Assembly: GCF_015222005.1 (NCBI RefSeq)
Contig: NZ_JADFFL010000001.1
Coordinates: 434,001-498,000 of the forward strand
DNA length: 64,000 nt
Source: Mucilaginibacter myungsuensis
GTDB lineage: Bacteria; Bacteroidota; Bacteroidia; Sphingobacteriales; Sphingobacteriaceae
Reading direction: 5' to 3'
In this document: positions 41,070 to 51,019 of the stretch, one piece after another
How positions within the stretch are numbered: the stretch's first letter is position 1
How the letters are laid out: each line of letters begins with the position of its first letter
Position numbers and translations under genes: made by a program
The notes under the pieces: generated by a model
What the model was told of the DNA's origin: nothing
Database searches by the model: none
The model's input: only the letters and a program-made list of their open reading frames with translations

Positions 41070-43481
41070 CTATTCGCTCCTCAAACTATTTACCGGGTTA
41101 GCCATAGCGGCTTTAACAGAACGGAAACTGAGCGTAACAAAGGCTATCAGCAAAGATATCCCCGCTGCTAATGCAAATATCCACCAGTTAATTTGAATGT
41201 GATAAGCAAAATCCTGCAACCATCTGTCCATCATGTACCATGCTATGGGCGACGCGATGACCATAGATATGATGACCAACTGCAGAAACTCGACAGACAG
41301 AAGTGCCGTTATATTAGCGACACTCGCGCCCAGCACTTTGCGGATACCGATCTCTTTAACGCGATTTTGTACGGTGAGCGATATCAGACCGAACAACCCT
41401 AAACATGCAATTACAATAGCCAGTACAGCGAACGTACCGAACATCTCTCCTACCTTTTTATCGGCTGAGTATAATTGTTGCAGCTTGTCGTCGACAAACT
41501 TAAAGTCGAAATTTTGCTCGGGATAGAACTGCGACCATTTCTTTTGAATAAAGGCAAGCGTTTGCTGCGTATTTTGGGGTGAAATGCGAATATACATTTG
41601 CCCGAATTCCTTATTGGCGCTGCAACGGATAACTACCGCAGGAATCTTTTCGTGCAGGTTCAATCCGTTAAAGTTTTGCACTTTCCCTATCACTGTGCCG
41701 TGTAGCGCGCCCTTTTTTATCTGCAAATTATCTTGATATTTAATACCCATCATGGCTAAGGCTTCCTCATTCAATATAATGGGCCGCCTAACCATAAATG
41801 CGCTATGATCAGCCTTACCGGCTGCCCTGGCTTTATCAAATAGCGAGTCGATATTAAGCACATCCGATTGTATGCTACGCGAAAAATCGCGCCCTTGCTG
41901 TACCTTAATACCCATCGTTTTGATAAAATCGGGATCCGCATCTACAAACTGGAATTTCCAGGTCTTAGTGGTATCCGTCTCGTTATTCATTGTTGCCCAT
42001 GCACCAAAGTGGACACCGGTTTCCCAACTGGCAACGGTGATACCTTTAATGCCTTCATGCTGCTTCAATTCATTTTTAAAGGTAGCCACGTGGCTGTCCA
42101 TCATGTAAAATGGCACAGCTATCAGGTTATCCTTATCAAACCCAAGTCTGGTATTATTCACAAATCTTAGTTGCTGATAGATCACTAATGTGCAAACGAT
42201 GAGCACACCCGTGATCACAAATTGTACCGCCACCAATACCTTGCGCAAACTAACGTTGACGCCCAGCTTAACAGTGCCTTTAATTACACTGGCGGTTTTT
42301 ATTTTTGACAATATGAACGACGGATACAAGCCTGATAAAAACCCGAACAGCAGAATAATGAACAACATGGCCAAAGCCGACCAACCATCAAATAAAGAGA
42401 CTTCTTTTGCAGCCGGGCCAATCAATCCCGACAGCATGGGGAACGCTGCCTTAGCCAATATTGCACCCAGCAGCGAGCATACTACAAAAAACAGGAAAGA
42501 CTCCGACAAAAACTGCATGATCAACTGTCGTTTAACCGCCCCTAATACTTTACGTACGCCGATCTCTCGCGCACGCTGGATAGAGCGGGCCGTGGTAAGA
42601 TTGATATAGTTGATACAAGCCACAAACAGGATCAATAAAGCGATACTGGAGAAGATGTAAATGTATTTGATATCGCCGTTGGGCATCATTTCATCTTCGG
42701 TATGGGAGTACAAATGGATGGAAGTGACCGGTTGCAGGGCTATTTCAACCTCGGGCGGGAATCCATACTTTTTGTAGATGCTTTTAAACTGTTCTTGAAC
42801 TACACTTGCCGTCGCCTTATTATTCAGCAATATGTATTGAGATACCGAACTATAAGCACGCCAATTTAACGGCTCGTTTAACGACCAGGAATAGATCACA
42901 TCGGCTTTAAAGTGAGTATTGGCCGGGATGTCTGCTATCACACCAGATATCAGCAGATCGCGTTTACCCTGTATACTGTAAATGCTTTTACCCACCACAT
43001 TTGGTACACCCGGAAAGTATTTTTCGGCTGTACTTTGGGTGATGACGACGTTGTGCCGTTCGGCCAAAGCTTTTTCCGGCGCCCCCTGTAAAAAGGTAAA
43101 ATTGAAAAGTTTAAAAAAATCGGGCGATGCACTTATCTGGTCAAGTTCTACCATTTCGCCCTTGTGCTTGATCTTTAACTTGCCGTTGCTTACACTGCTA
43201 TAAGCCGTAACAGCGGGGAATTCCTTTTTATAAACGTCAGCCAAACCACTCGGAAGGTCAAGGCGGGTCTCATCCTCGCCATTTTCTTTGGTCTGCATCG
43301 TCAGGCGGTAAACGTTGGGCGAATTGGAGTAACTCTTATCATACGATAGCTCGAACCTCACATAGGCCAAGATCATTAGCACGCTGGCTAAACCAACCGC
43401 CAGGCCAAGCAGGTTTATGAATGAGAAGGTCCTATCGCGCCACAGCGATCGCATCGCTATCTTAAAATAATTACGGAACAT
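41070..43481 (-). CDS. FtsX/MacB-type ABC permease, array member 7 (last)
   Basis: 803 residues, two tandem MacB-like units: helix near 20-42, periplasmic domain (about 45-280), three helices (about 285-410), helix near 430, second periplasmic domain (about 450-670) and three final helices. Each FtsX part carries the coupling-region motif: REIGVRKVLGAVKRQ in the first, KEIGIRKVLGASVANI in the second. It ends NPVNSLRSE. Such permeases use ATP hydrolysed by a LolD-type dimer to move a periplasmic domain rather than to form a classic channel. It is the nearest permease to the ATPase gene and the closest relative of the next upstream member. Substrate unknown. Confidence 0.92.
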   Translation of the reverse strand: MFRNYFKIAMRSLWRDRTFSFINLLGLAVGLASVLMILAYVRFELSYDKSYSNSPNVYRLTMQTKENGEDETRLDLPSGLADVYKKEFPAVTAYSSVSNGKLKIKHKGEMVELDQISASPDFFKLFNFTFLQGAPEKALAERHNVVITQSTAEKYFPGVPNVVGKSIYSIQGKRDLLISGVIADIPANTHFKADVIYSWSLNEPLNWRAYSSVSQYILLNNKATASVVQEQFKSIYKKYGFPPEVEIALQPVTSIHLYSHTEDEMMPNGDIKYIYIFSSIALLILFVACINYINLTTARSIQRAREIGVRKVLGAVKRQLIMQFLSESFLFFVVCSLLGAILAKAAFPMLSGLIGPAAKEVSLFDGWSALAMLFIILLFGFLSGLYPSFILSKIKTASVIKGTVKLGVNVSLRKVLVAVQFVITGVLIVCTLVIYQQLRFVNNTRLGFDKDNLIAVPFYMMDSHVATFKNELKQHEGIKGITVASWETGVHFGAWATMNNETDTTKTWKFQFVDADPDFIKTMGIKVQQGRDFSRSIQSDVLNIDSLFDKARAAGKADHSAFMVRRPIILNEEALAMMGIKYQDNLQIKKGALHGTVIGKVQNFNGLNLHEKIPAVVIRCSANKEFGQMYIRISPQNTQQTLAFIQKKWSQFYPEQNFDFKFVDDKLQQLYSADKKVGEMFGTFAVLAIVIACLGLFGLISLTVQNRVKEIGIRKVLGASVANITALLSVEFLQLVIISMVIASPIAWYMMDRWLQDFAYHIQINWWIFALAAGISLLIAFVTLSFRSVKAAMANPVNSLRSE

Positions 43482-43537
43482 AGTGATCTGGTTAAGGATA
43501 TAAATAATTAAAGTATCAAATTTTTTTTAAAATGGAC

Positions 43538-45949
43538 TCATTCACTTCTCAAACTATCTACCGGGTTAGCCATAGCTGCCTTGATAGAGCGGAAACTTAA
43601 AGTTACAAATGCGATAAGAATAGTCACTGCACAAGCAACAGCAAATATCCACCACTCTATATTAATGCGATAGGCAAAATCCTGCAGCCACTTATCCATA
43701 AAATACCAGGCTATTGGCGATGATATAATAAACGACAACAACACCAGTTTAAGCAGGTCGGCAGAGATAAGGGCGGTAATACTTGCCACGCTGGCACCTA
43801 AAACTTTGCGGATACCGATTTCTTTTACACGGTTCTGCACGGTCAATGATATCAGACCGAACAATCCCAAACAAGCAATAACAATTGCCAATGACGAGAA
43901 TATGGTGAACAGCGAACCTAGACGCACATCGGCAGTATAAAGTTCCTGCAATTTATCGTCGGCAAACTTAAGATCCAGTTTATAATCAGGATAAAACTTT
44001 TTCCATTGCGATCGGATGTAAGCTATAGTTTGATGCGTGTTTTTTGATGATATCTTTACAAATAGTGCCCCTTGAGCCAGATCCGGCCAGCTGTACAGAA
44101 AAACAGGCTCTATCTTATCGTGCATGGACATTCCGTTAAAATCATCGATCACACCAACAATGGTTCCCCTGTGCTTCGTGGTGATCACCTGTCCGATGAC
44201 ATCTCCTTTTAAACCCAGTAATTTTACCGCGGCTTGGTTCACAACCATAGGCATGCCGGAGCGATACAGGTCCTCTTCCTCATCGGGCATGTCTTTAGAA
44301 ACGCGCCAGGCCGAATCGGGTGATATTTTATCAAGCCCGTAAGCGGGCGAGAAAAAGCGGCCGGCCACTAAGCGTATGTCTGTCGTTTTTAAAAAATCAT
44401 ACTCGACTTCGACGCTGCTGGTCCTGATCTGTTTAGTGGTATCAGACGGATCTTGCACCTTTTTATACCCCCCGTAGGTATGACCAATTACCCACGATGA
44501 CACCGACGTGCTCAAAACATCCTTATTAAGTAACAATTGCTCTTTAAAAGCTTTCATTTTGGGCAACTGGTTGCCAACGCGTATCTCTAACAGGTTGTCC
44601 TTCTTAAATCCAAGATCGGCATTACGGATATAATTCAATTGCCGGGTAACCACTAATGTCCCGATGATGAGCACCCCTGATATTACGAACTGTACAACCA
44701 CCAGACCCTTGCGTAAACTTATATTCAGCCCGAATTTGGCGATACCTTTTAAGACTTTAACAGGTTGTAACGACGACAGGAAAAATGCAGGATAGGCCCC
44801 GGCCACCAGTCCGCCAATAACCAATAGCACTAACAGCAAAATGATGCTCCCACTATCGAACAGCGGAATGGTAGTACTATACCCGGTAATACGTGCCGAG
44901 AAGGTGGGCCACAATGCATAAGCGATAACTACAGCAAGTAGCGTGCTGACCGCAAAGAACAAAAACGACTCGGTCAGGAACTGAGCGATCAGCTGCTTAC
45001 GTAGTGCGCCCAATACTTTACGCAAGCCTATTTCGCGGGCACGGTGCATAGATCGGGCCGTGGTCAGGTTTACGTAATTGATACAGGCGATGCACAGGAT
45101 CAGCAAAGCGATGGAAGAAAAGATATAGATATACTTAATATCGCTATTACCGGGCTGTTCGCCAAAGTAATGCGACCGCAAATGGATGTCGGTAACAGGC
45201 TGCAGGCGCACACCTGTGCCCGGCGGGAAGTTATATTTTTTGTAGACGGTGCTAAATTGAGCGTCGAGCTTTTTAGGATCGGCATTTTTGTTCAAAAGCA
45301 CATATTGCACATTGGCCGAACCACCGTTAACATGGAACGCTTCGGTATCCTTCCAGTCCTGGCTAACCACAGCCTCGCCGCTGAGATGGGTATTGGCCGG
45401 TATATCTTTAATAACACCGGTAACGTGCCGTTTTTTCTTATCCTTATCAGTGATCACCTGCCCCATCGGGTCTTGCCCCGGGAAATATTTTGCGGCCAAG
45501 CTTTCGGTCAGCACAAGGCTACCAGGATCTTTTAGCGCCGATGCTGCATCGCCTTTCACAAACTCGTAATTAAACATCTTCAAGAGATCCGGGTCTCCGT
45601 CTATAGCGGTAAAACTTACAATATTACCCTTATACTTAAATTCGACCTCCGTTTTCCCTGAAGTAGAACAAGCCTCGATAGCCGGGAATTCTTTCTTCAA
45701 TACTTCGGCCATGTGTACGCTAACGATGGGCGTAAGCTCATCAACAGACCCCGGCGGGTTTTCTTGCAACAAGCGATAAAGTCTGGTGTGATTACTATAA
45801 GACTTATCGTAAGACAACTCATACCGCACATACCCCAAGATCATAATCACACTGGCTAAACCTATGGCCAAGCCGAGGAGGTTAAGGATAGAAAACGACC
45901 TGTCACGCAACAGGTTTCGGAAAGCGATCTTTAAGTAATTCTTTAGCAT
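43538..45949 (-). CDS. FtsX/MacB-type ABC permease, array member 6
   Basis: 803 residues, identical in length to member 7 and visibly its sister: both begin with NYxKIAxRxLxRDRxFSxxNLLGLAxGLASVxMIL and share ELSYDKSYSN after the first helix, implying a recent tandem duplication. Two units with four helices each; coupling motifs REIGLRKVLGALRKQ and KEIGIRKVLGASVASI; end NPVDSLRSE. The periplasmic domains differ more than the membrane parts, as expected if paralogues have taken on different partners or ligands. It is 56 bp upstream of member 7, a gap without a repeat, so these two are probably on one transcript. Confidence 0.92.
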   Translation of the reverse strand: MLKNYLKIAFRNLLRDRSFSILNLLGLAIGLASVIMILGYVRYELSYDKSYSNHTRLYRLLQENPPGSVDELTPIVSVHMAEVLKKEFPAIEACSTSGKTEVEFKYKGNIVSFTAIDGDPDLLKMFNYEFVKGDAASALKDPGSLVLTESLAAKYFPGQDPMGQVITDKDKKKRHVTGVIKDIPANTHLSGEAVVSQDWKDTEAFHVNGGSANVQYVLLNKNADPKKLDAQFSTVYKKYNFPPGTGVRLQPVTDIHLRSHYFGEQPGNSDIKYIYIFSSIALLILCIACINYVNLTTARSMHRAREIGLRKVLGALRKQLIAQFLTESFLFFAVSTLLAVVIAYALWPTFSARITGYSTTIPLFDSGSIILLLVLLVIGGLVAGAYPAFFLSSLQPVKVLKGIAKFGLNISLRKGLVVVQFVISGVLIIGTLVVTRQLNYIRNADLGFKKDNLLEIRVGNQLPKMKAFKEQLLLNKDVLSTSVSSWVIGHTYGGYKKVQDPSDTTKQIRTSSVEVEYDFLKTTDIRLVAGRFFSPAYGLDKISPDSAWRVSKDMPDEEEDLYRSGMPMVVNQAAVKLLGLKGDVIGQVITTKHRGTIVGVIDDFNGMSMHDKIEPVFLYSWPDLAQGALFVKISSKNTHQTIAYIRSQWKKFYPDYKLDLKFADDKLQELYTADVRLGSLFTIFSSLAIVIACLGLFGLISLTVQNRVKEIGIRKVLGASVASITALISADLLKLVLLSFIISSPIAWYFMDKWLQDFAYRINIEWWIFAVACAVTILIAFVTLSFRSIKAAMANPVDSLRSE

Positions 45950-45989
45950 AAGTGTTTGGGTTTGGTTAATATTTTGGTATCTCTATTCT

Positions 45990-46036
45990 CGAACTTTCCT
46001 TCTTTCGGTCCAGATAGTTATCGGGATCCGGACTTT
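45990..46036. repeat. Degenerate module repeat between permeases 5 and 6
   Basis: Contains CTTTCGGTCC and CCGGACTTTT fragments of the AGTCnGAA module family around GATAGTTATCGGGAT, a piece that recurs as GATAGCTATCGGGAT inside the repeat at 53453-53558. It looks like a decayed copy of that element. Confidence 0.5.
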
Positions 46037-46037
46037 T

Positions 46038-48419
46038 CTATTCGTTTCTCAAACTCTTCACCGGATCTGCCAATGCAGCCTTTACTGAATGATAACTGAT
46101 AGCAACCAATGCCACTACAACAGCAACTAAACCAGCCGCAGCAAATACCCACCATTGTATAGTGATACGATACTGAAAGTTCTGCAGCCATTTATTCATA
46201 GCCCACCATGCTATTGGCGAGGCGATGACGATAGATAGCAGCACTAACTTTAAAAAATCGATAGAAAGCAATCCGTTGATCGATGCCAGCCCGGCACCTA
46301 AAACCTTGCGTATGCCTATCTCTTTGGTACGTTGTTCGATAGTGAATGCTGCCAACCCGAATAGACCTAAGGCTGCAAGAACGATCGTTACGACCATAAA
46401 ATAGCTGAACAGATCGGACAGCCGCTCCTCGGCTTTGTACTGCTTATTATAAACATCATCCAAAAACTTGTAGTCGAACGGGCTCTCTTTATCGTATTGC
46501 TGGTAGACGTGTTTGATCTTGACCAGCATAGCCGACATATTTACATTTGGTTTCACTTTGATGTAGGCATAGCCTTCCGTATAGGCCATGTGCAAATTTT
46601 CGTCAGACATGACGATGATACACATCGGGCTGATGTCCCGAAGCAAATTCATGTTCAGGTCTTTGATCACACCCGCAATCTGGAACTTGCGGTTAGCATC
46701 CACTGTCTGCCCTATCGGGTTGCCCTTTATGTCGAGTTTGGCGGCGGCAGTTTCATTGATCACTATCCTATCCAGGGTGGAAATTGCATCCTGGTCGACT
46801 GGCGGTACTTTCCACTTGATGTTCAGTTGCGGGATGAATGCTTTATCGACCACCATAGAGAATAGTACAGTATTTCGGTTGTTATTTTTAGCGAATTGGA
46901 TCCCGAACGAACTGTATAACGGGATACTGGCCGATGCCACACTACTCACACCTGCCAATGCCGACACCTCCTTTTTAAAACTTTGGTATTGAGGCGCCAA
47001 ATTCTTTTTAACAGGTACTACTAACACATTTTCGCGATTAACTCCCGTATCCCTATTCTTAAAAAAGAAAAGCTGTCTATTAATAATGATCCCGCAAATG
47101 ATCAAGCCGACCGAAGTAGCAAATTGTAATGTGGTGAACACCTTGCGTACCGTAATACCCTTGCTGCCTTGACCGCTGCCTTTTAAGGTGATAACGGGCT
47201 TAAATGATGATAGGACAATAGCGGGGTAGCTACCCGCTATCAATACCGTCAACGCTAAAAGAACGGCCATGATCAGGATGACCTTGGCGCTGTACAAGAA
47301 TGATGTATCTATCTTAAGATCCAAAATGGCCATAAATTTATCCGCGACCAAATAGCAAAGCAGATAAGCCAACGCAAATGATATCAGGGCGTACAAAGCC
47401 GACTCGATATAGAACTGCAAAGCAATCGATGATCGCGCCGCGCCGTTAACCTTTCTTACCCCAACTTCTTTAGCCCTCACCGATGCGCGCGCCGTAGCCA
47501 AACTCATATAATTGACCAAGGCCAGCAACAGAACCAAAACCGCTACTAAAGGGAATATCTTTAAATATTTAATGTTAGCATGATCGCCGAATACCTCGTC
47601 CTGCACGTGTATGGCAGGTAGCTGCGTAAAGGTTATTTTATCATTTAACGAAGCCTGGTTTTGCTTAAGCACCGATGCCAGCGCATTCTTTACCGGAAGG
47701 GTATCGGTCGCCGCGTTCAATTGTAAATAGGTTTTAAAATCGCCGCTGCCCGGTAATACCTGCTTCAGTATATCCTTGGTCTGTACAATGTTTTTAAGCG
47801 CGGCGTTGGGAATAATTAAGCCGTAGTTAACGGTGGTGTTCGATGGCATGGTCTGCACCACGCCGGTCACCTCAAAGCGGTAGGTACTATCTAACCCAAT
47901 GTTCAGCACCTTGCCGATCGGGTCGTCATCTCCAAAATACTTCCGGGCCATATCGGCCGATAGTACGATCCCGTTAGGTTTTGCCAGCACTTGCCGCGGG
48001 GCCCCGCTCAACAGTTTGAAATTAAAGAAGTCGAGAAAATTGTCATCGACCGATATCAGCCCTGCCTCGGCAAACTTATTCATTGGGTTTTGTGGTGTGG
48101 ATATGATGGCCCCATCATCAAAATGATGGATCCGCATATACCCCTCTACCTTGGCACTGTTCTGCTTAGCCACTGGACCTGTACCAAAACTGGTATTGGC
48201 AAAGTTAACGTCGGCGCCGTTCCATGTACTACGGCCGGCTAACGCAAATATCCTATCACCCCCGTTATGGAAACTATCGTAACTATACTCGTGCGCTACG
48301 TAGAGCATCACCAGCATACAAACGCACAAGCCAACGGCCAGGCCGCCAATATTGATCAGGCTATAAAGCTTTTGTCTCAGTAGGCTTCGCCAGGCTATTT
48401 TAAGATAGTTTTTGAACAT
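46038..48419 (-). CDS. FtsX/MacB-type ABC permease, array member 5
   Basis: 793 residues with the same two-unit architecture. It differs at several family positions: RLRQKLYSLINIGGLAVGLCV at the N-terminus, AKEVGVRKVNGAARSS in the first coupling region (VLG replaced by VNG) and KEIGIRKVLGAGLASI in the second; the end reads DPVKSLRNE. This places it apart from the member 6/7 pair. Expected in the inner membrane, driven by the shared ATPase. Repeat elements lie on both sides (45990-46036 and 48432-48513), which could separate its mRNA level from that of its neighbours. Confidence 0.92.
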   Translation of the reverse strand: MFKNYLKIAWRSLLRQKLYSLINIGGLAVGLCVCMLVMLYVAHEYSYDSFHNGGDRIFALAGRSTWNGADVNFANTSFGTGPVAKQNSAKVEGYMRIHHFDDGAIISTPQNPMNKFAEAGLISVDDNFLDFFNFKLLSGAPRQVLAKPNGIVLSADMARKYFGDDDPIGKVLNIGLDSTYRFEVTGVVQTMPSNTTVNYGLIIPNAALKNIVQTKDILKQVLPGSGDFKTYLQLNAATDTLPVKNALASVLKQNQASLNDKITFTQLPAIHVQDEVFGDHANIKYLKIFPLVAVLVLLLALVNYMSLATARASVRAKEVGVRKVNGAARSSIALQFYIESALYALISFALAYLLCYLVADKFMAILDLKIDTSFLYSAKVILIMAVLLALTVLIAGSYPAIVLSSFKPVITLKGSGQGSKGITVRKVFTTLQFATSVGLIICGIIINRQLFFFKNRDTGVNRENVLVVPVKKNLAPQYQSFKKEVSALAGVSSVASASIPLYSSFGIQFAKNNNRNTVLFSMVVDKAFIPQLNIKWKVPPVDQDAISTLDRIVINETAAAKLDIKGNPIGQTVDANRKFQIAGVIKDLNMNLLRDISPMCIIVMSDENLHMAYTEGYAYIKVKPNVNMSAMLVKIKHVYQQYDKESPFDYKFLDDVYNKQYKAEERLSDLFSYFMVVTIVLAALGLFGLAAFTIEQRTKEIGIRKVLGAGLASINGLLSIDFLKLVLLSIVIASPIAWWAMNKWLQNFQYRITIQWWVFAAAGLVAVVVALVAISYHSVKAALADPVKSLRNE

Positions 48420-48431
48420 GGTAGTATTTTT

Positions 48432-48513
48432 AAGTCCGGAAGTCGGGAAGACCGAAAGTCCGAAAGATATAACTCATTTACTCCTACTTCCGGACTTTCC
48501 GTCTTCCGGACTT
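48432..48513. repeat. Inverted module repeat between permeases 4 and 5
   Basis: Left arm 48432-48466 and right arm 48486-48513 are inverted copies that begin AAGTCCGGAAG and continue with 8-nt modules (AGTCGGGA, AGACCGAA, AGTCCGAA). A stable hairpin with a loop of about 20 nt is expected in RNA, directly after the stop codon of member 4. Confidence 0.8.
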
Positions 48514-48517
48514 GTCA

Positions 48518-50926
48518 CTATTCGTTCCTCAAATTCTTCACCGGATTTAACAGTGCCGCTTTGATGGATTGAATACCTACCGTTAAGAAGGCGATCAGTA
48601 TCGCGGCAAAGCCAGCCACTACAAATACCCACCATTGGACGTTGATACGATAAGCAAAATTCTGCAACCAATTATCCATCACTATCCAAGCCAGCGGCGA
48701 TGCGATCAGGACAGCGAAGAACACCAGTTTTAAAAAGTCGGACGATATCAGCTGAACGATGCTTACCACGCTCGCGCCCATCACTTTGCGGATGCTCACT
48801 TCTTTAAAACGTTGCTTAGTGGTAAATACCGCCAAACCGAACAGACCCAGGCAAGATATAAAAATGGTGACACCGGTAAACATGTTCAGGATACTTGCGG
48901 TACGGCTTTCAGCTTTGTACATGGCATCGAATTCGGCGTCAAGGAAATGATAGTCAAACGGCTTTCCGGGATAGAACTTTTTCCATTCGGTCTGTATTTC
49001 GGCAAGGGTATTGGCCGTGTTACCTGCGGATGTCTTGATCAGTATTTTGCCAAACCAGCTGTAGTCTGTAAAAACCACTATCGGACCGATCTGCTCGTGC
49101 AAGGAAACGAAGTTAAAATCCTTAGCTACGCCGGCAATGTTACCGACCCTTCCGTTCAGCGATATGCGTTTGCCTACAGCTATATCGGGTTTCCAGCCTA
49201 AGGCTTTGGCAGCGGTTTCGTTAATGATAAAGCCATGCGTTTTTTGTTTTTCATCCGCCACGGTCACCAGCTTCTCATCGGTAAGATTAAAACCACGGCC
49301 CTGAATGATCTTAATACCTACCGTTCTTGCAAAATCTTTTTCGACCGGGATAGCGGTGACCGACAGGTTAAAATTACCCGTTTTACCTTCAGCCTCGTTA
49401 ATGCTGTATCCGCCGCTTACATTCACCGGAGAATCATACGATGCTGAAACACTCGCCACGCCCGATTGACCGGTTAAGGCTGCTTTAAACGGTTCGATCC
49501 GCGTGTACGGCATGCCGCCAATATCCAACACCAATACTTGCGAACGGTTAATACCCGTATCCATACTTTGGATATGATGCAACTGGCTGCCAACAACGAT
49601 GGTACAGATCACAAAGAACACCGATACCGTGAATTGGAACACAACCAAACCTTTACGCAAACCACTCCCCTGCTTGTTGTTGCCTTTCCCTTTTAACGTT
49701 GACACCGGGTTAAAGGCGGATAAATACAGAGCCGGATAAGTGCCTGCTGTGAAAGTGACCACCACAAAAAGGACGGCAATAAAGCCTACCAACCACGAAG
49801 CATGCCAGGTCTCAAAACCCATTTTTTGCGCCGTGAATGTGCTGAAACTGCCAAAGCTTGCCCCCACTAATAACAAGCCAATAGCAAGCGAGAAAAAGGT
49901 GATCAGCCCAGCCTCGGTGATAAATTGAATGAACAACTGCTTACGCACCGCGCCCATCACTTTACGTACACCTATCTCGTGCGCGCGCTCAGCAGCTTTT
50001 GCGGTCACTAGGTTAAGGAAATTGATACAGGCCAAAACCAATAAAATAACCGCTACAGCACCAAGGATGTAAACATAATTGATATTGCCGGCCGCCTCCA
50101 ACCCATCGCTTAATTTGGAATATAGGTGAACTGAAGTTAATCCCTCTAAAGTGAACCAAACTTTATCGTCCGATTTTGGGTCGATCTTAAGCAGGTTACT
50201 TAAATAAATGGACATTTTCTTCCCAAGCGCATCAGCATTGGCACCCGGTTTTAACAAGAAGTACGAAAAGTCGTTAGCCGAGTCCCAACGCAAATTCTTC
50301 GACCGTTCGGCAATTTGATAGTTACCCATCATATCGAACTTGATCTGCGAATAAGCCGGCACATCTTCTATTACACCGCCCACAACCATATTGATCTTGT
50401 TTACGATCAATACCTTACCCATCGGCTCATCATTGCCAAAATACTTTTTAGCGGCACTCGCGGTCAGTACAACCGAATTTGGTTCAGCCAGGGCTGTTTG
50501 CGCACGGCCTGCAATAAAATTGAAGGTGAATATCTTAAAGAAGCTATCATCTGCTAGCAGAATATTACGTTCGGACAGCACGTTCTCGCCGTATTTGATG
50601 GTCGCCGGGCTACCGCCTGAATAGTCGTAAACTCGCACACCGTCCTCAACTTCTGTAAATTCCTTTTTAAACACCGGAACTACAGCAGTAGGTGTGATGG
50701 CCATATCGTTAGATGCCGCGTCGTTAGCGTTCTGATAATGATAACCCACACGCACAATGCGATCCGCGTTAGCGTGGAACCTGTCGTATCGTAACTCGTT
50801 CAGCAAATAAGTAGCCAGTAATAAAAAGCAGCAAATGCCCACCGCTAATCCCGATACACTGATCAATGTAGTGACCTTGTTATTCAGCAAATAACGCCAG
50901 GCCGTTTTAAAGTATGTTTTGAACAT
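48518..50926 (-). CDS. FtsX/MacB-type ABC permease, array member 4
   Basis: 802 residues from the ATG at 50926 (MFKTYFKTAW); an in-frame start seven codons earlier falls in an intergenic repeat. Two-unit architecture as in the other members. Coupling motifs are HEIGVRKVMGAVRKQ and KEVSIRKVMGASVVSI, with VMG in both where most copies have VLG; the end reads NPVKNLRNE. Its first periplasmic domain contains an unusual RVYDYSGGSPATIKYGENVL segment. Gaps on both sides carry repeats of two different families, so it may be transcribed from read-through of varying strength. Confidence 0.92.
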   Translation of the reverse strand: MFKTYFKTAWRYLLNNKVTTLISVSGLAVGICCFLLLATYLLNELRYDRFHANADRIVRVGYHYQNANDAASNDMAITPTAVVPVFKKEFTEVEDGVRVYDYSGGSPATIKYGENVLSERNILLADDSFFKIFTFNFIAGRAQTALAEPNSVVLTASAAKKYFGNDEPMGKVLIVNKINMVVGGVIEDVPAYSQIKFDMMGNYQIAERSKNLRWDSANDFSYFLLKPGANADALGKKMSIYLSNLLKIDPKSDDKVWFTLEGLTSVHLYSKLSDGLEAAGNINYVYILGAVAVILLVLACINFLNLVTAKAAERAHEIGVRKVMGAVRKQLFIQFITEAGLITFFSLAIGLLLVGASFGSFSTFTAQKMGFETWHASWLVGFIAVLFVVVTFTAGTYPALYLSAFNPVSTLKGKGNNKQGSGLRKGLVVFQFTVSVFFVICTIVVGSQLHHIQSMDTGINRSQVLVLDIGGMPYTRIEPFKAALTGQSGVASVSASYDSPVNVSGGYSINEAEGKTGNFNLSVTAIPVEKDFARTVGIKIIQGRGFNLTDEKLVTVADEKQKTHGFIINETAAKALGWKPDIAVGKRISLNGRVGNIAGVAKDFNFVSLHEQIGPIVVFTDYSWFGKILIKTSAGNTANTLAEIQTEWKKFYPGKPFDYHFLDAEFDAMYKAESRTASILNMFTGVTIFISCLGLFGLAVFTTKQRFKEVSIRKVMGASVVSIVQLISSDFLKLVFFAVLIASPLAWIVMDNWLQNFAYRINVQWWVFVVAGFAAILIAFLTVGIQSIKAALLNPVKNLRNE

Positions 50927-50930
50927 GAAC

Positions 50931-51019
50931 CCTCCTAAACTCCCCAAAGGGAGGAATTTAAATAATATTTATTTACGGTAACCTTATCGCTCCTCCCCTT
51001 CAGGGGAGGTTGGGGGGCT
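50931..51019. repeat. Inverted CCTCCCC-type repeat between permeases 3 and 4
   Basis: A different family from the AGTC modules. A left part with CTCCC/GGGAG (50940-50953) and a right part with a perfect 7-bp hairpin CCTCCCC-TTCA-GGGGAGG (50992-51009) are imperfect inverted copies of each other. Located between the start of member 4 and the stop of member 3; pyrimidine-rich blocks of this type are common between genes in Bacteroidota. Confidence 0.7.
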
